Below are positions 31,088 through 38,856 of a stretch of 38,856 nucleotides of DNA, piece by piece (the stretch's first letter is position 1; each line of letters begins with the position of its first letter). A program made the position numbers and the translations under genes. A model generated the notes under the pieces. That model was given only the letters and a program-made list of their open reading frames with translations, made no database searches and had not been told where the DNA came from. Source of the stretch: an uncultured Clostridia bacterium (GTDB lineage: Bacteria > Bacillota > Clostridia > Oscillospirales > CAG-382); the NCBI GenBank assembly GCA_947630765.1, contig CANRIX010000020.1, forward strand, positions 1-38,856, read 5' to 3'.

Positions 31088-32722
31088 CTATTTCGTTTCG
31101 GGCAGGACGTCGCTGAACACCAGCAGGTTGATGCCGACCCGTTCGTTTTCGGTCAGCGGGCGGAAGGTGCCGTTGCCGTAGAGGATGTCCAGCACCATCA
31201 GCCCGACCGCGTTGCCGATGAACCCCTGCACGCCGTCACAGACCACCAAGTCGCGCATCTGCTGCGGATAGCGCTTCGCCCTCTGCATCGCGCAATCCAG
31301 CGCCGTGCGGGCGAACTTGCGCTCCATCTCCTCGTGCAGGGACGGGAGAAGCCCGAAAAACGCGTCCTGATCCCCTTTGACGAACGGGATATTGACCCTC
31401 CCGTCCGCCGTCAGGAACTGCCGCTCCCGCAAGCGGGCGAACTTTTCGGCGTTCGCCGGGACGTCGGCGATCTGCCCGGTGATGTATTCGTAGAGAGACT
31501 CGTAATCGGACAAACGGTTGTTCCGCCACGTCCCTTTCCGGCTGTCGTACCGCGAATCCACCGACCACGAGAAAACCGGGTACTTTCCGGACCTACGGTT
31601 CATGGACCCGCAGGTCCAGTAATTCGTCAGACCCAGCGTCGGGACGTAATCCGGGTCCTCGCACTTGTCCTTCAGTTCGACGCTTGCAGCATATTCGCCG
31701 CCGTCAAGCGTGCGGATGCTATAGCGGGAGCAGTCGATTTTGGAATGGATGTTACACTTTCCCGAAACGCCGTAGAAGATCGCCGACGCTTCCAGCAGCT
31801 CCCGATTCCCGTCCGGCAGGTACACCTCCCGCACGTTCTCCACCGCCTTGCGGACCAGCGGGACGTAGGTTTCCGCCAGTTCCTCGGCGACCTGCATCTG
31901 CATCTTCAGAAGCGCTTCGCGCTCCTCCAGCGAATAGGTCAGCGGGGAAAACCGAACGTAGGTCGTGTACTTTTTCCCCGCCGTCCGCACGAGGAACCCG
32001 TTCGCTTCGAGCAGGTCCACCCGGTCCTTGAGGTAGACCGGGGTCACGCCCAGCTCCCCGGCGATGCCCTCGACGGTGCGAGGCTCGTCGTAAACGCTGT
32101 AGACGATGTTGAGGTTCAGCTTGTCGCCAAGGAACTGCTCCGGTCCCCCGTTCGCTCCCGGTGTTCCGCTGTGTCCGATGCTTTCGGCTTCCACCGGCGA
32201 AAGCCCCAATTTTCCGATGCTTCTTTCCATAGTAAGTCCTTCCTTCAATTCTTTTTTCGCCTTGTTCAGGTGCCATTTGACGGTCCCGACCGGCAAGCCC
32301 AACTCCGACGCGATGGCGGATACGGACCTTCCCTCGTAGTAAAACCGAAAAACCACCTCCCGCCGCTTCTCCGTCAGAAAAGCAACTTCGCGGCGGAGCC
32401 GACGGTACTCCTCGTCGGCGTCCTCGAACGGGTCCGCATCCTGGTACGAAAGCAGTGCGTCCGGCGTCATGCCGTCCAGCGAAAGCCCTTCTCGCCGTTT
32501 CTTTTCGGCAACGTACTTGGCGTAGGTACGTTCGCTGATGCGCCAGATGTAGCCCTCCAGATTGTAAATTTCCTCGCTCCGCAGAAGGGTGCGGTAGACC
32601 TCCAGCAGAATGTCCGAGCAGAGGTCATCCGTTTCCTGCGGGGAAAAGGATTTCTTTGCAGCAAAGCCGTAGAGTTTCGGGAGGTATGCCTCGATGATGC
32701 GGTCCGCTTGCGGTTTTTCCAT
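31088..32722 (-). CDS. ECF-like sigma factor with a long C-terminal extension
   Basis: A 544-residue protein, three times the size of a usual ECF factor. Residues 1-160 are a sigma factor: region 2 (about 10-75; PQETDDLCSDILLEVYRTLL and EGYIWRISERTYAKYV) and region 4 (about 105-160; YEGRSVSAIASELGLPVGTV then KWHLNKAKKEL). A second helix-turn-helix of winged type follows (about 200-255; TVEGIAGELGVTPVYLKDRV). The rest (about 260-544) is a domain I do not recognise, with Cys323, Cys331, Cys354 and Cys371 close together, suggesting metal or redox binding. ATG 32722 follows GGAGGG. It is divergent from the branching enzyme gene and lies upstream of ecfT, which has its own promoter. It has no adjacent anti-sigma factor. 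Confidence 0.82.
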   Translation of the reverse strand: MEKPQADRIIEAYLPKLYGFAAKKSFSPQETDDLCSDILLEVYRTLLRSEEIYNLEGYIWRISERTYAKYVAEKKRREGLSLDGMTPDALLSYQDADPFEDADEEYRRLRREVAFLTEKRREVVFRFYYEGRSVSAIASELGLPVGTVKWHLNKAKKELKEGLTMERSIGKLGLSPVEAESIGHSGTPGANGGPEQFLGDKLNLNIVYSVYDEPRTVEGIAGELGVTPVYLKDRVDLLEANGFLVRTAGKKYTTYVRFSPLTYSLEEREALLKMQMQVAEELAETYVPLVRKAVENVREVYLPDGNRELLEASAIFYGVSGKCNIHSKIDCSRYSIRTLDGGEYAASVELKDKCEDPDYVPTLGLTNYWTCGSMNRRSGKYPVFSWSVDSRYDSRKGTWRNNRLSDYESLYEYITGQIADVPANAEKFARLRERQFLTADGRVNIPFVKGDQDAFFGLLPSLHEEMERKFARTALDCAMQRAKRYPQQMRDLVVCDGVQGFIGNAVGLMVLDILYGNGTFRPLTENERVGINLLVFSDVLPETK

Positions 32723-32847
32723 GGTTCCCTCCGAGCCGTTCGGTTTCCGTTTGCCTGTATAGTGCGGGGGAGCGGGCAAAAGGTTGGCGAATGGGGCAAA
32801 CTTTTTTTCATTTTACCCGAAAAAGGACGAAAAAGCAAGTCCCCCTC

Positions 32848-32876
32848 TTTACAAAATCCGCGAAATGTGGTAGAAT
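32848..32876 (+). promoter_or_regulatory. promoter of the branching enzyme gene
   Basis: TTTACA (32848-32853), 17-nt spacer, TAGAAT (32871-32876). Confidence 0.75.
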
Positions 32877-32902
32877 GGTGCAAACGGAAAGGGGGCGCAC
32901 CC

Positions 32903-34888
32903 GTGTACCGCATCCTGAAGCTGGATCCGGCGCTTTCGCCGTTCGCGGCGGACATCGACCTGCGCATGGAAAACTACCGCAAAACCAAAAAACGCCTGCT
33001 CGGCGCGAAGGGGACCCTGTCCGACTTCGCGAACGGGTATCTGTACTTCGGCGTGCGCCGCACCGAGACCGGCTGGGTCTACCGCGAATGGGCGCCAGGG
33101 GCGGACAGGCTGTACTTCACCGGGGATTTCAACGGCTGGGACCCGACGGCCTGCCCGATGGAACGGCTGGAAAACGGGGTGTTCGAGGTCTTTTTCGACG
33201 GCAAGGACGCTCTGCGGAACGGGCAGAAGGTGCAGACGGTCGTCGAACGGGACGGCAAGCGGCTCCGTCGCATCCCGCTCTACGCGCACCGCGTCGTGCA
33301 GGACCCGGAAACCACCCTCTGGTGCGCCGAGATCGACGAGCCGGAGCGACCGTTCCCCTGGACGGACGAGGGCTTCCGCCCGCACGGACCGCTGCTCATC
33401 TACGAATGCCACGTCGGCATGGCGCAGGAGAAAGCGGGGATCGGCAGCTACGACGAATTCCGAAGGAATATCCTCCCCCGCGTGAAGGACGCGGGCTACA
33501 CCGCCCTGCAGATCATGGCGATCATGGAGCACCCGTACTACGGCTCGTTCGGCTATCAGGTCACGAACTTCTTCGCCGCATCCTCGCGATTCGGACGGTC
33601 GGAGGACCTGAAAGCGCTCATCGACGACGCGCACCGCATGGGCGTCGCCGTCCTGCTCGACGTCGTGCATTCCCATGCCGCCCGGAACACGAACGAGGGG
33701 ATCAACGAGTTCGACGGGACGGAAAACCAGTTCTTCCGCGAGGGTCCCGACGGCGACCACCCGGCGTGGGGGACGAAGCTGTTCCGCTACGGCAAGGACG
33801 AGGTGCTGCACTTCCTGCTTTCCAACCTGAAATACTGGCAGGAGGAATTCCACTTCGACGGCTTCCGCTTCGACGGCGTGACGTCCATGCTCTACCGCGA
33901 CCACGGGCTGGGCAGGGCGTTCACGGACTACCAATGCTACTTTTCGCTCAACACCGACACCGAAGCGGTCACCTACCTGCAGCTCGCAAACGAACTGGTC
34001 CACGCGGTCAATCCGCACGCGGTCACGGTCGCGGAGGATATGTCCGGCATGCCGGGGATGTGCCTGCCGATCCGCGACGGGGGGATCGGGTTCGATTACC
34101 GGCTCGCGATGGGCGTGCCGGACGTGTGGGTAAAATTCGTGACCGACCTGCGGGACGAACAGTGGGACATGGAAAAGCTCTGGTACGAGCTGACCACCCG
34201 CCGCCCGGGGGAAAAGAACGTCGGCTACTGCGAATCCCACGACCAGGCACTCGTCGGGGACAAGACCCTGCTGTTCCGCCTGTGCGACGCGGAGATGTAC
34301 ACGGGCATGGAGAAGCGGTCGCAGAACGCGGTCATCGACCGTGGGGTCGCCCTGCACAAGATGATCCGCCTGCTGACCGCCACGCTCGCAGGGGAGGCCT
34401 ACCTCAATTTCATGGGCAACGAGTTCGGACACCCGGAATGGATCGACTTCCCCCGCGAGGGCAACGGCTGGTCCTACGCCTACTGCCGCCGCCAATGGAG
34501 CCTCGCCGACAACGGGTTCCTGCGCTACGGGGAGCTGCAGGCGTTCGACCGGGAAATGACGGCTCTGCTCCGCGACGAGCGGATTCTGGAAAGGAAAACG
34601 AAGCGGTTGGAGGTTTCGCAGGCGGAAAAGCGCATCATCTACGCGAAGGGGCAAGTGCTGTTCGCCTTCAATTTCCACCCGACGCAGTCCTTCGCGTCCT
34701 GCTTTATCCCAACGCCGTCGGCAGGAAAGTACCGCGTGCTGTTCTCGTCGGACGACGAGCGGTTCGGTGGGTTCGGCCGCGTGGACGGAGCGTATGTGTA
34801 CCGTGCGGCGAAGGTCGCGGACGGGCGGTACGGGTTTCGGTGTTATTTGCCGGCGCGGTGCGCCATTATATTCAGAAAAGAGCCGTAA
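32903..34888 (+). CDS. 1,4-alpha-glucan branching enzyme, eukaryotic-type (GH13_8-like)
   Basis: This enzyme makes alpha-1,6 branches in glycogen. The 661-residue protein has a CBM48-like N-domain (about 45-150; REWAPGADRLYFTGDFNGWD), a GH13 barrel and a C-terminal beta domain. Catalytic residues: nucleophile Asp324 (FRFDGVTSMLY), acid/base Glu378 (VAEDMSGMPG), stabiliser Asp447 (ESHDQ). The phrases YYGSFGYQVTNFFAASSRFG, DGFRFDGVTSMLY and NEFGHPEWIDFPREGN match plant and animal branching enzymes better than E. coli GlgB. The GTG start follows AAAGGGGG. No other glycogen genes are near. Confidence 0.9.
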   Translation: MYRILKLDPALSPFAADIDLRMENYRKTKKRLLGAKGTLSDFANGYLYFGVRRTETGWVYREWAPGADRLYFTGDFNGWDPTACPMERLENGVFEVFFDGKDALRNGQKVQTVVERDGKRLRRIPLYAHRVVQDPETTLWCAEIDEPERPFPWTDEGFRPHGPLLIYECHVGMAQEKAGIGSYDEFRRNILPRVKDAGYTALQIMAIMEHPYYGSFGYQVTNFFAASSRFGRSEDLKALIDDAHRMGVAVLLDVVHSHAARNTNEGINEFDGTENQFFREGPDGDHPAWGTKLFRYGKDEVLHFLLSNLKYWQEEFHFDGFRFDGVTSMLYRDHGLGRAFTDYQCYFSLNTDTEAVTYLQLANELVHAVNPHAVTVAEDMSGMPGMCLPIRDGGIGFDYRLAMGVPDVWVKFVTDLRDEQWDMEKLWYELTTRRPGEKNVGYCESHDQALVGDKTLLFRLCDAEMYTGMEKRSQNAVIDRGVALHKMIRLLTATLAGEAYLNFMGNEFGHPEWIDFPREGNGWSYAYCRRQWSLADNGFLRYGELQAFDREMTALLRDERILERKTKRLEVSQAEKRIIYAKGQVLFAFNFHPTQSFASCFIPTPSAGKYRVLFSSDDERFGGFGRVDGAYVYRAAKVADGRYGFRCYLPARCAIIFRKEP

Positions 34889-34901
34889 AAACGGCTCTTT
34901 T
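34876..34901 (+). terminator. terminator overlapping the branching enzyme stop
   Basis: AAAAGAGCCGT pairs with ACGGCTCTTTT over an AAAA loop; the TAA stop lies at the stem-loop junction. Confidence 0.88.
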
Positions 34902-35053
34902 CACAAACATGCCGATAATGTCGACTGTTTGGCAATCACATCGACATTGCCTCATTCCGTTACAAAAACACAAAAAGTCTCGACGCCATGGAATGACCAT
35001 CCATCCCCCCTGCCCGACCCGATCCGCCGAGGAAACGAGACCGAAATTATGGC
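34902..35053. other. non-coding, AT-richer spacer
   Basis: Nothing coding is supported. AATGTCGA (34917-34924) and TCGACATT (34941-34948) form an 8-bp inverted repeat around 16 nt, without a T tail. Composition is clearly less GC-rich than the genes around it, as is the relic next to it. Confidence 0.4.
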
Positions 35054-35591
35054 TTACAGTAGAAGGATTCGATTAAATGCCGTTCCGCAATCTTTGACGT
35101 CAATTATGGTGCCAAACATTGAAACATCAAGTTTTCAGACTACCGAGTTATAGATGGGATTTGACAGGCTCACTTTTGCGGATCCGTCGTCGAAAAGAAG
35201 GACCGTGGTATAATAACACTTCGTTTATTTAGCAGGGAGTTCCGCCATATCTGTCGGGATAAAGGTCAAACGCTACAATCGGTTCAACCTTCTTGTCCTC
35301 GTGTACAGAAAAGTGTTTCTGATCCGGGTCCACCGTTATGACTCGCGTATGATATAAGGTACCGATTGATTGGGCAATTCTGTGAAATCGAACGTTGTTC
35401 GCATTTATCTATAGAGATCTTTCCATTTGTGCGCAACGCCGAGATCGCAAGTTCAACATTTTATCGCTGACCGTACCGTTTCTTGTGCCGTCGGCGGTGA
35501 TCTTATTCACAAGGATATGGGTTCCCATTGCCGCAATCGTAATCACCATAACGATAGGCAGGATCCTCGTCAATTGCCCCTTTTTAGGCAT
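35054..35591 (-). pseudogene. decayed gene: short membrane-anchored protein with stops and a frameshift
   Basis: ATG 35591 follows GAGG by 7 nt and opens a frame with a basic N-terminus and one membrane helix (RILPIVMVITIAAMGTHILV). It meets TAG at 35411-35409 but the same frame goes on with protein-like sequence (HTRVITVDPDQKHFSVHEDK, KVEPIVAFDLYPDRYGG) to TAA at 35231-35229. A second frame then gives TTVLLFDDGSAKVSLSNP, one TGA, and KLDVSMFGTIIDVKDCGTAF up to TAA at 35056-35054. About 180 codons with two internal stops and at least one frameshift suggest a recently inactivated gene. It follows the solute-binding genes in the same direction. The family is not recognised; a wholly spurious frame is possible. 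Confidence 0.45.
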
Positions 35592-35621
35592 TTCAGAACC
35601 TCGATTATCCGCACTCCCACG

Positions 35622-37139
35622 TCACGAAAGCTCGCGGTAGGTGTTAATCGTCGTATCCAGTGCGCTCTGCACGGCGGAGGAGATCCCCTGCCAGCGGGAC
35701 GTGAAATCGTTGACGCCCGAAAACGCGACGTCGTTGACAAATCCGGTGATGGAATTGACGTCGTATTCGCTGGTCCCGCCCCAGTTGTAAATGGAACCGA
35801 AATCGTAAACGCAGCTTTCAAAGATGATGTCAAGCATTCTTTCGCTCTCGCTGTCCTGGATCTTGCGTTTCTTCATGATGACGTCGATGTACGCGTCGCG
35901 GACCGTCGACGTGGACGCCTGCATCATCGCGTCGGCGATGACGGAGGACATCTCGGCGTCGCGGACCGCCCGCGGGATCGTGATGCAGGAGGCGTACAGC
36001 GTCGACACGCGGCAGTAGTAATCGTCCTGCCCCTCGTCCAGCTTCGGCGTCGGCAGAATCCCGAAATTGCAGTCGTATTCGCCCATTCCGAGGATCCCGT
36101 GCAGGGACGCCGCGTGGAACAGCGCACGCTTATTCGCCGTCGATTCGTCCGCCGCCTGCCAGACGGTCTTGCCCGCTTCCTTCGCGCCGATGGAGAAGCC
36201 GGACGCGTCGTTGTCGATCATGCCGGTCGCCGACTGGTCGTTGACGAGTTCAAAAATCTTGTCAAAAACGGCGGTGCTCGCCGTGGAATAGACCGCGAGC
36301 TCCGGCTCGTCCTCGTCGTTTTTGACGGAGAAGCGCTGCCCGCAGCCGATGAACATACTGGAAACGAAGTTGCGGTTGACGAGGAAGCCGTAGGTATCCA
36401 TGTGCCCCATGCCGGGTTCCCCGTCCGTGTCCGCCGTGACCGCCTGCGCCATTTCGTGCAGCTTGTCGATCGTCCAGCGTCCACTTTCAACAAGCTCATA
36501 CGGGTCCTCCAGCTGGTAATCCCGGATCATGTCCTTGTTGAACTCCAAAACGTGGGTGACGTCCCACTTCAGCAGCGAAATGTCGCCGGTGACGAAGTAA
36601 TTCTTCCCGGCGATGGAAAGGTCGCGGACGGAGCCCTGATCGTAGCAGCTCTCGTCGAGGTGGATATTTTCAAGCGTGCGCAGGTCGTACAGCAAACCGC
36701 TCTGCGCGAGCGTCGCCGCGTCGCTCATATAGGGCATGACGACGTCGTATTCGCAGGAACCGGCGGCGTTGTCCTGCCGGACGCGTTCGACAAGATCGCC
36801 GAAATCCTCAGCGCGGACCTCGTCTATGACGACGTCAAACGCCTCCTCGACGAGATCGTTGCGTGCCGAAATCGCGTCCTGCAACCGGCTGTCGGAAGTT
36901 TCCTTCGGCAGGATCTCCACGGACATATAAGTGGTTTGGTAGTCCCCTTCGACGAGGAAGGTGACGGTTTCCCCGCCGTACTTCTTTTCCGGCAGGTCGG
37001 AGAACAGCGGGCGGGATTCCTCGCTCGAGACCTCCGACGAGGACGAACTGACCGGGGCTTCCTCTGTCGCCTCGCAGGCGGCAAGCATGCCGATGGCGAA
37101 CAGCAGCAGGAAGCAGACGAGCAAACGGGAGAATTTCAT
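35622..37139 (-). CDS. extracellular solute-binding lipoprotein (family 1-like), paralogue 2
   Basis: A 505-residue lipoprotein: signal peptide MKFSRLLVCFLLLFAIGMLAAC with acceptor Cys22, a Ser/Glu-rich linker, then a two-lobed substrate-binding fold. Stretches such as YDVVMPYMSDAATLA, DPYELVESGRWTIDKLHEMA and GCGQRF resemble family-1 (carbohydrate-type) binding proteins of gut Firmicutes. It is about half identical, by eye, with the gene just upstream, sharing ENIHLDE, GKNYFVTGD, NDQSATG and IYNWGG, so they arose by duplication. It starts 14 nt after the other gene's stop (ribosome site GGGGGAAAACGGT). No permease or ATPase genes are present. Ligand unknown. Confidence 0.85.
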   Translation of the reverse strand: MKFSRLLVCFLLLFAIGMLAACEATEEAPVSSSSSEVSSEESRPLFSDLPEKKYGGETVTFLVEGDYQTTYMSVEILPKETSDSRLQDAISARNDLVEEAFDVVIDEVRAEDFGDLVERVRQDNAAGSCEYDVVMPYMSDAATLAQSGLLYDLRTLENIHLDESCYDQGSVRDLSIAGKNYFVTGDISLLKWDVTHVLEFNKDMIRDYQLEDPYELVESGRWTIDKLHEMAQAVTADTDGEPGMGHMDTYGFLVNRNFVSSMFIGCGQRFSVKNDEDEPELAVYSTASTAVFDKIFELVNDQSATGMIDNDASGFSIGAKEAGKTVWQAADESTANKRALFHAASLHGILGMGEYDCNFGILPTPKLDEGQDDYYCRVSTLYASCITIPRAVRDAEMSSVIADAMMQASTSTVRDAYIDVIMKKRKIQDSESERMLDIIFESCVYDFGSIYNWGGTSEYDVNSITGFVNDVAFSGVNDFTSRWQGISSAVQSALDTTINTYRELS

Positions 37140-37153
37140 ACCGTTTTCCCCCG

Positions 37154-38695
37154 TCAATCGTCGAGCGAACGGTAGGACTCGAGCGTTTTATCCATATCCG
37201 ACTGCACCATATTCGCGATGCTCTCCCAGGTGGAGGCAAATTCCTTGGTGCTGTCGAACGCGACGCTGTTGAGGAAGCCGGTGATGGAATTTGCGTCGTA
37301 CTCGCTCGCGCCGCCCCAGTTATAGATGGATGCGAGGTCGTAGACACGGGTGTCGAAGATGATGTCCAGCATTTCAAGGCTGTCGTCCGACGACGAAGTC
37401 GCGATCTTACGCCCTTTGAGGATCACTTCAAAATAGGCGTTCTTGATCGTGTCGGTGGACGCCTGCATCAGCGCGTCGGTGATGACGGCGGACATCTCCT
37501 GATTCTTGACGTTGAACGGGATCGCCACGCAGGACGCGTACAGCGTCGAGACGCGGTTGTAGTAACGGTCCTGCGATTCGTCGAACATCGGGGTGGGCAG
37601 GACGCCGAATTTGCAGTCGTACTGACCCATATCGAACAGGTCGATCAGCGCGATGGCGCGGAACATGGTCCGCTTGTTCGCGACCGACTCGGTCGCCGTT
37701 TCCCAGACATTCTTGCCAGCGGCGATCGCCGTATCGTAGAAGCTGCTGCCTTCGACGATCTGCCCGGTCGCCGACTGATCGTTGATCAGCGACGTGATCT
37801 TATCGATCGCGGAGACCGCGCCGGACGCGTTGATCGCAAGAACCGGCTCGTCACTGGAGTCCTTGGTCGTGAAACGCTGTCCGCAGCCGATGAACATGCT
37901 GCTGGCAAAGTTGCCGTTGACCAGGAAGCCGTAGGTATCGGTGTAGCTCATGCCGGGGGTGCCGTCGCTGTCGGCGGTCGCGACACGGGCCATTTCCTGC
38001 AGTTTGTCGATGGTCCATTTGTTGGTACGGACCAGTTCGTACGGGTCCTCAAGCGAGTTGTCCTCGATCATGTTCTCGTTGAAGACGATCGCGTGGGTGC
38101 AGGCGAAGGAGAGCAGCGAAAGGTCGCCCGTGACGAAATAGTTCTTCCCGGCGACGGAAAGCCCATCGACGGCGTCGCGGTCATAGTAATCCTCGTCAAG
38201 ATGGATATTTTCGAGTTCGGCGAGGTCGAGGAACATGCCTTCCGTCGCGAGTGTCGCCGCTTCGCTCATGAACGGCATGACCATATCGTATTCGCTCAGA
38301 CCCGCCGCGGCGTTATTCCGCAGGAAGTCGAGCATATCCGCGGTCGTTTCGGTACGCTGCTCCTTGAGAGTGATATCGAATTTTTCCTCGATCAGGTCGT
38401 TGCGGGCTTTGACGGCGGTCGAAAGACCGGAGTCGGAGCTTTCCTGCGGAAGGACTTCGGCGGACGCGTACTGATCGTAGCAGTCCCCGTTGACCAGTAT
38501 GACGAAATCGACGCCGCCGTACGTCGTTTCCGGCAAATTGGAGAACAGGGACGCTTCGGAGGTCTCGGAAGTCGTCTCGGACGGCGTCGAGACCGCGCCG
38601 GAGGTTTCGCCCGTTTCCTCGCAAGCCGCGAAAGCCGCGACGAGCGAAAGCAGAAGCAGAATACAAAGTACTCTGGTAAGGACAGATTTTTTCAT
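37154..38695 (-). CDS. extracellular solute-binding lipoprotein (family 1-like), paralogue 1
   Basis: A 513-residue lipoprotein with signal MKKSVLTRVLCILLLLSLVAAF and acceptor Cys25 (lipobox AFAAC), a Thr/Ser/Glu linker and the same two-lobe fold as the following paralogue: YDMVMPFMSEAATLA, DPYELVRTNKWTIDKLQEMA, MFIGCGQRF, and the C-terminal IYNWGGASEYDANSITGF. Two ATGs are in tandem; the second (38695) is better spaced from GGAAAGGG (6 nt) than the first (38698). It is first in the operon, behind a promoter with TTGACG/TATGCT. The absence of transporter genes suggests either permeases elsewhere or a sensing role. Confidence 0.87.
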   Translation of the reverse strand: MKKSVLTRVLCILLLLSLVAAFAACEETGETSGAVSTPSETTSETSEASLFSNLPETTYGGVDFVILVNGDCYDQYASAEVLPQESSDSGLSTAVKARNDLIEEKFDITLKEQRTETTADMLDFLRNNAAAGLSEYDMVMPFMSEAATLATEGMFLDLAELENIHLDEDYYDRDAVDGLSVAGKNYFVTGDLSLLSFACTHAIVFNENMIEDNSLEDPYELVRTNKWTIDKLQEMARVATADSDGTPGMSYTDTYGFLVNGNFASSMFIGCGQRFTTKDSSDEPVLAINASGAVSAIDKITSLINDQSATGQIVEGSSFYDTAIAAGKNVWETATESVANKRTMFRAIALIDLFDMGQYDCKFGVLPTPMFDESQDRYYNRVSTLYASCVAIPFNVKNQEMSAVITDALMQASTDTIKNAYFEVILKGRKIATSSSDDSLEMLDIIFDTRVYDLASIYNWGGASEYDANSITGFLNSVAFDSTKEFASTWESIANMVQSDMDKTLESYRSLDD

Positions 38696-38712
38696 CATAT
38701 TCCCTTTCCTTT

Positions 38713-38727
38713 GAACCGTTTTGGTTC
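38713..38727 (-). promoter_or_regulatory. dyad in the leader of the solute-binding operon
   Basis: GAACC and GGTTC separated by 5 nt form a small hairpin or operator between the transcription start and the ribosome site. Confidence 0.35.
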
Positions 38728-38739
38728 CTTTATACCTTC

Positions 38740-38768
38740 AGCATACCATAAAAATAAGATTTCGTCAA
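38740..38768 (-). promoter_or_regulatory. promoter of the solute-binding protein operon
   Basis: Minus-strand TTGACG (38768-38763), 17-nt spacer, TATGCT (38745-38740). Confidence 0.8.
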
Positions 38769-38794
38769 GAGAAAAAGCGAAATTGTAGGTTTGT

Positions 38795-38856
38795 CAATGA
38801 TGTGTTACAAAGTCAGGAAAAGAAAAGAGGACATCTTTAGGAGAGAACCAGTTAAG
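38795..38856 (+). other. outward-facing leader, possible start of a 23S rRNA gene off the right edge
   Basis: CAATGATGTGTTACAAA (38795-38811), TAGGAGAGAACC (38838-38849) and terminal GTTAAG repeat the blocks seen on the minus strand at the left edge. The final bases resemble the 5' end of 23S rRNA. No 16S gene precedes it inside the window. Confidence 0.3.

Noticed and set aside
30341..32902. Long plus-strand extension in frame with the branching enzyme
   Set aside because: It runs antisense through ecfT and the sigma gene; the enzyme's own GTG start, ribosome site and promoter are at 32848-32903.
35395..35640. Plus-strand 81-codon hydrophobic frame
   Set aside because: It is the reverse of the membrane-helix part of the decayed minus-strand gene and has no ribosome site.

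Overview
The window is a GC-rich, densely packed stretch of bacterial chromosome. The content fits a strictly anaerobic gut-type Firmicute of class Clostridia, most likely the Oscillospiraceae/Ruminococcaceae area: separate short secD and secF, a Soj/Spo0J-type parAB pair, bifunctional AdhE, a small ferredoxin:thioredoxin-reductase-like protein beside thioredoxin, ECF sigma operons, a secreted-type serpin, many lipoproteins, and no aerobic respiration genes. Promoters are classical sigma-70 with almost invariable 17-nt spacers. The assignment is inference from gene content; no rRNA gene body is present.

Layout. 1-7370 (+): lipid kinase, secD-secF, lepA, hemW, a small lipoprotein, and a YbaK-type deacylase. 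7494-7982: five tRNAs (Asp, Phe, Gly, Cys, Thr) from one promoter. 8224-9724 (-): mscS-trmO. 9907-16709 (+): parA-parB-serS, two membrane proteins (one with MORN repeats), a TIM-barrel isomerase and an Lnt-like acyltransferase. 16944-20346 (+): adhE, then an FTR-like protein with thioredoxin. 20549-21397: XRE regulator. 21534-24867: a less GC-rich cassette with a divergent LysR gene and an operon of small protein, alpha/beta hydrolase and lipoprotein aldo/keto reductase. 25008-27724 (+): ZIP transporter, mnmA, membrane-anchored GH25 lysozyme. 27828-29788 (+): ECF sigma factor translationally coupled to a membrane-anchored serpin. 30089-32722 (-): EcfT and a sigma factor with a very long C-terminal extension. 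32903-34888 (+): eukaryotic-type branching enzyme. 35054-38695 (-): two tandem paralogous solute-binding lipoproteins followed by a decayed gene.

The two most interesting items: (1) the sigma factor/serpin pair, where a protease inhibitor fold sits exactly where a transmembrane anti-sigma factor is expected, suggesting a protease-sensing signalling pair; (2) a roughly 210-250 bp structured intergenic repeat found twice (after adhE and after the serpin gene), whose three helices are held by compensatory and G-U changes on the plus strand and which accepts extra perfect hairpins, pointing to a mobile or multicopy 3'-UTR RNA element. Other points are a strong internal ribosome-binding site at the AdhE domain junction, twin promoters for adhE and the FTR gene, and related outward-facing leaders at both window ends that stop at a 23S-rRNA-like start.
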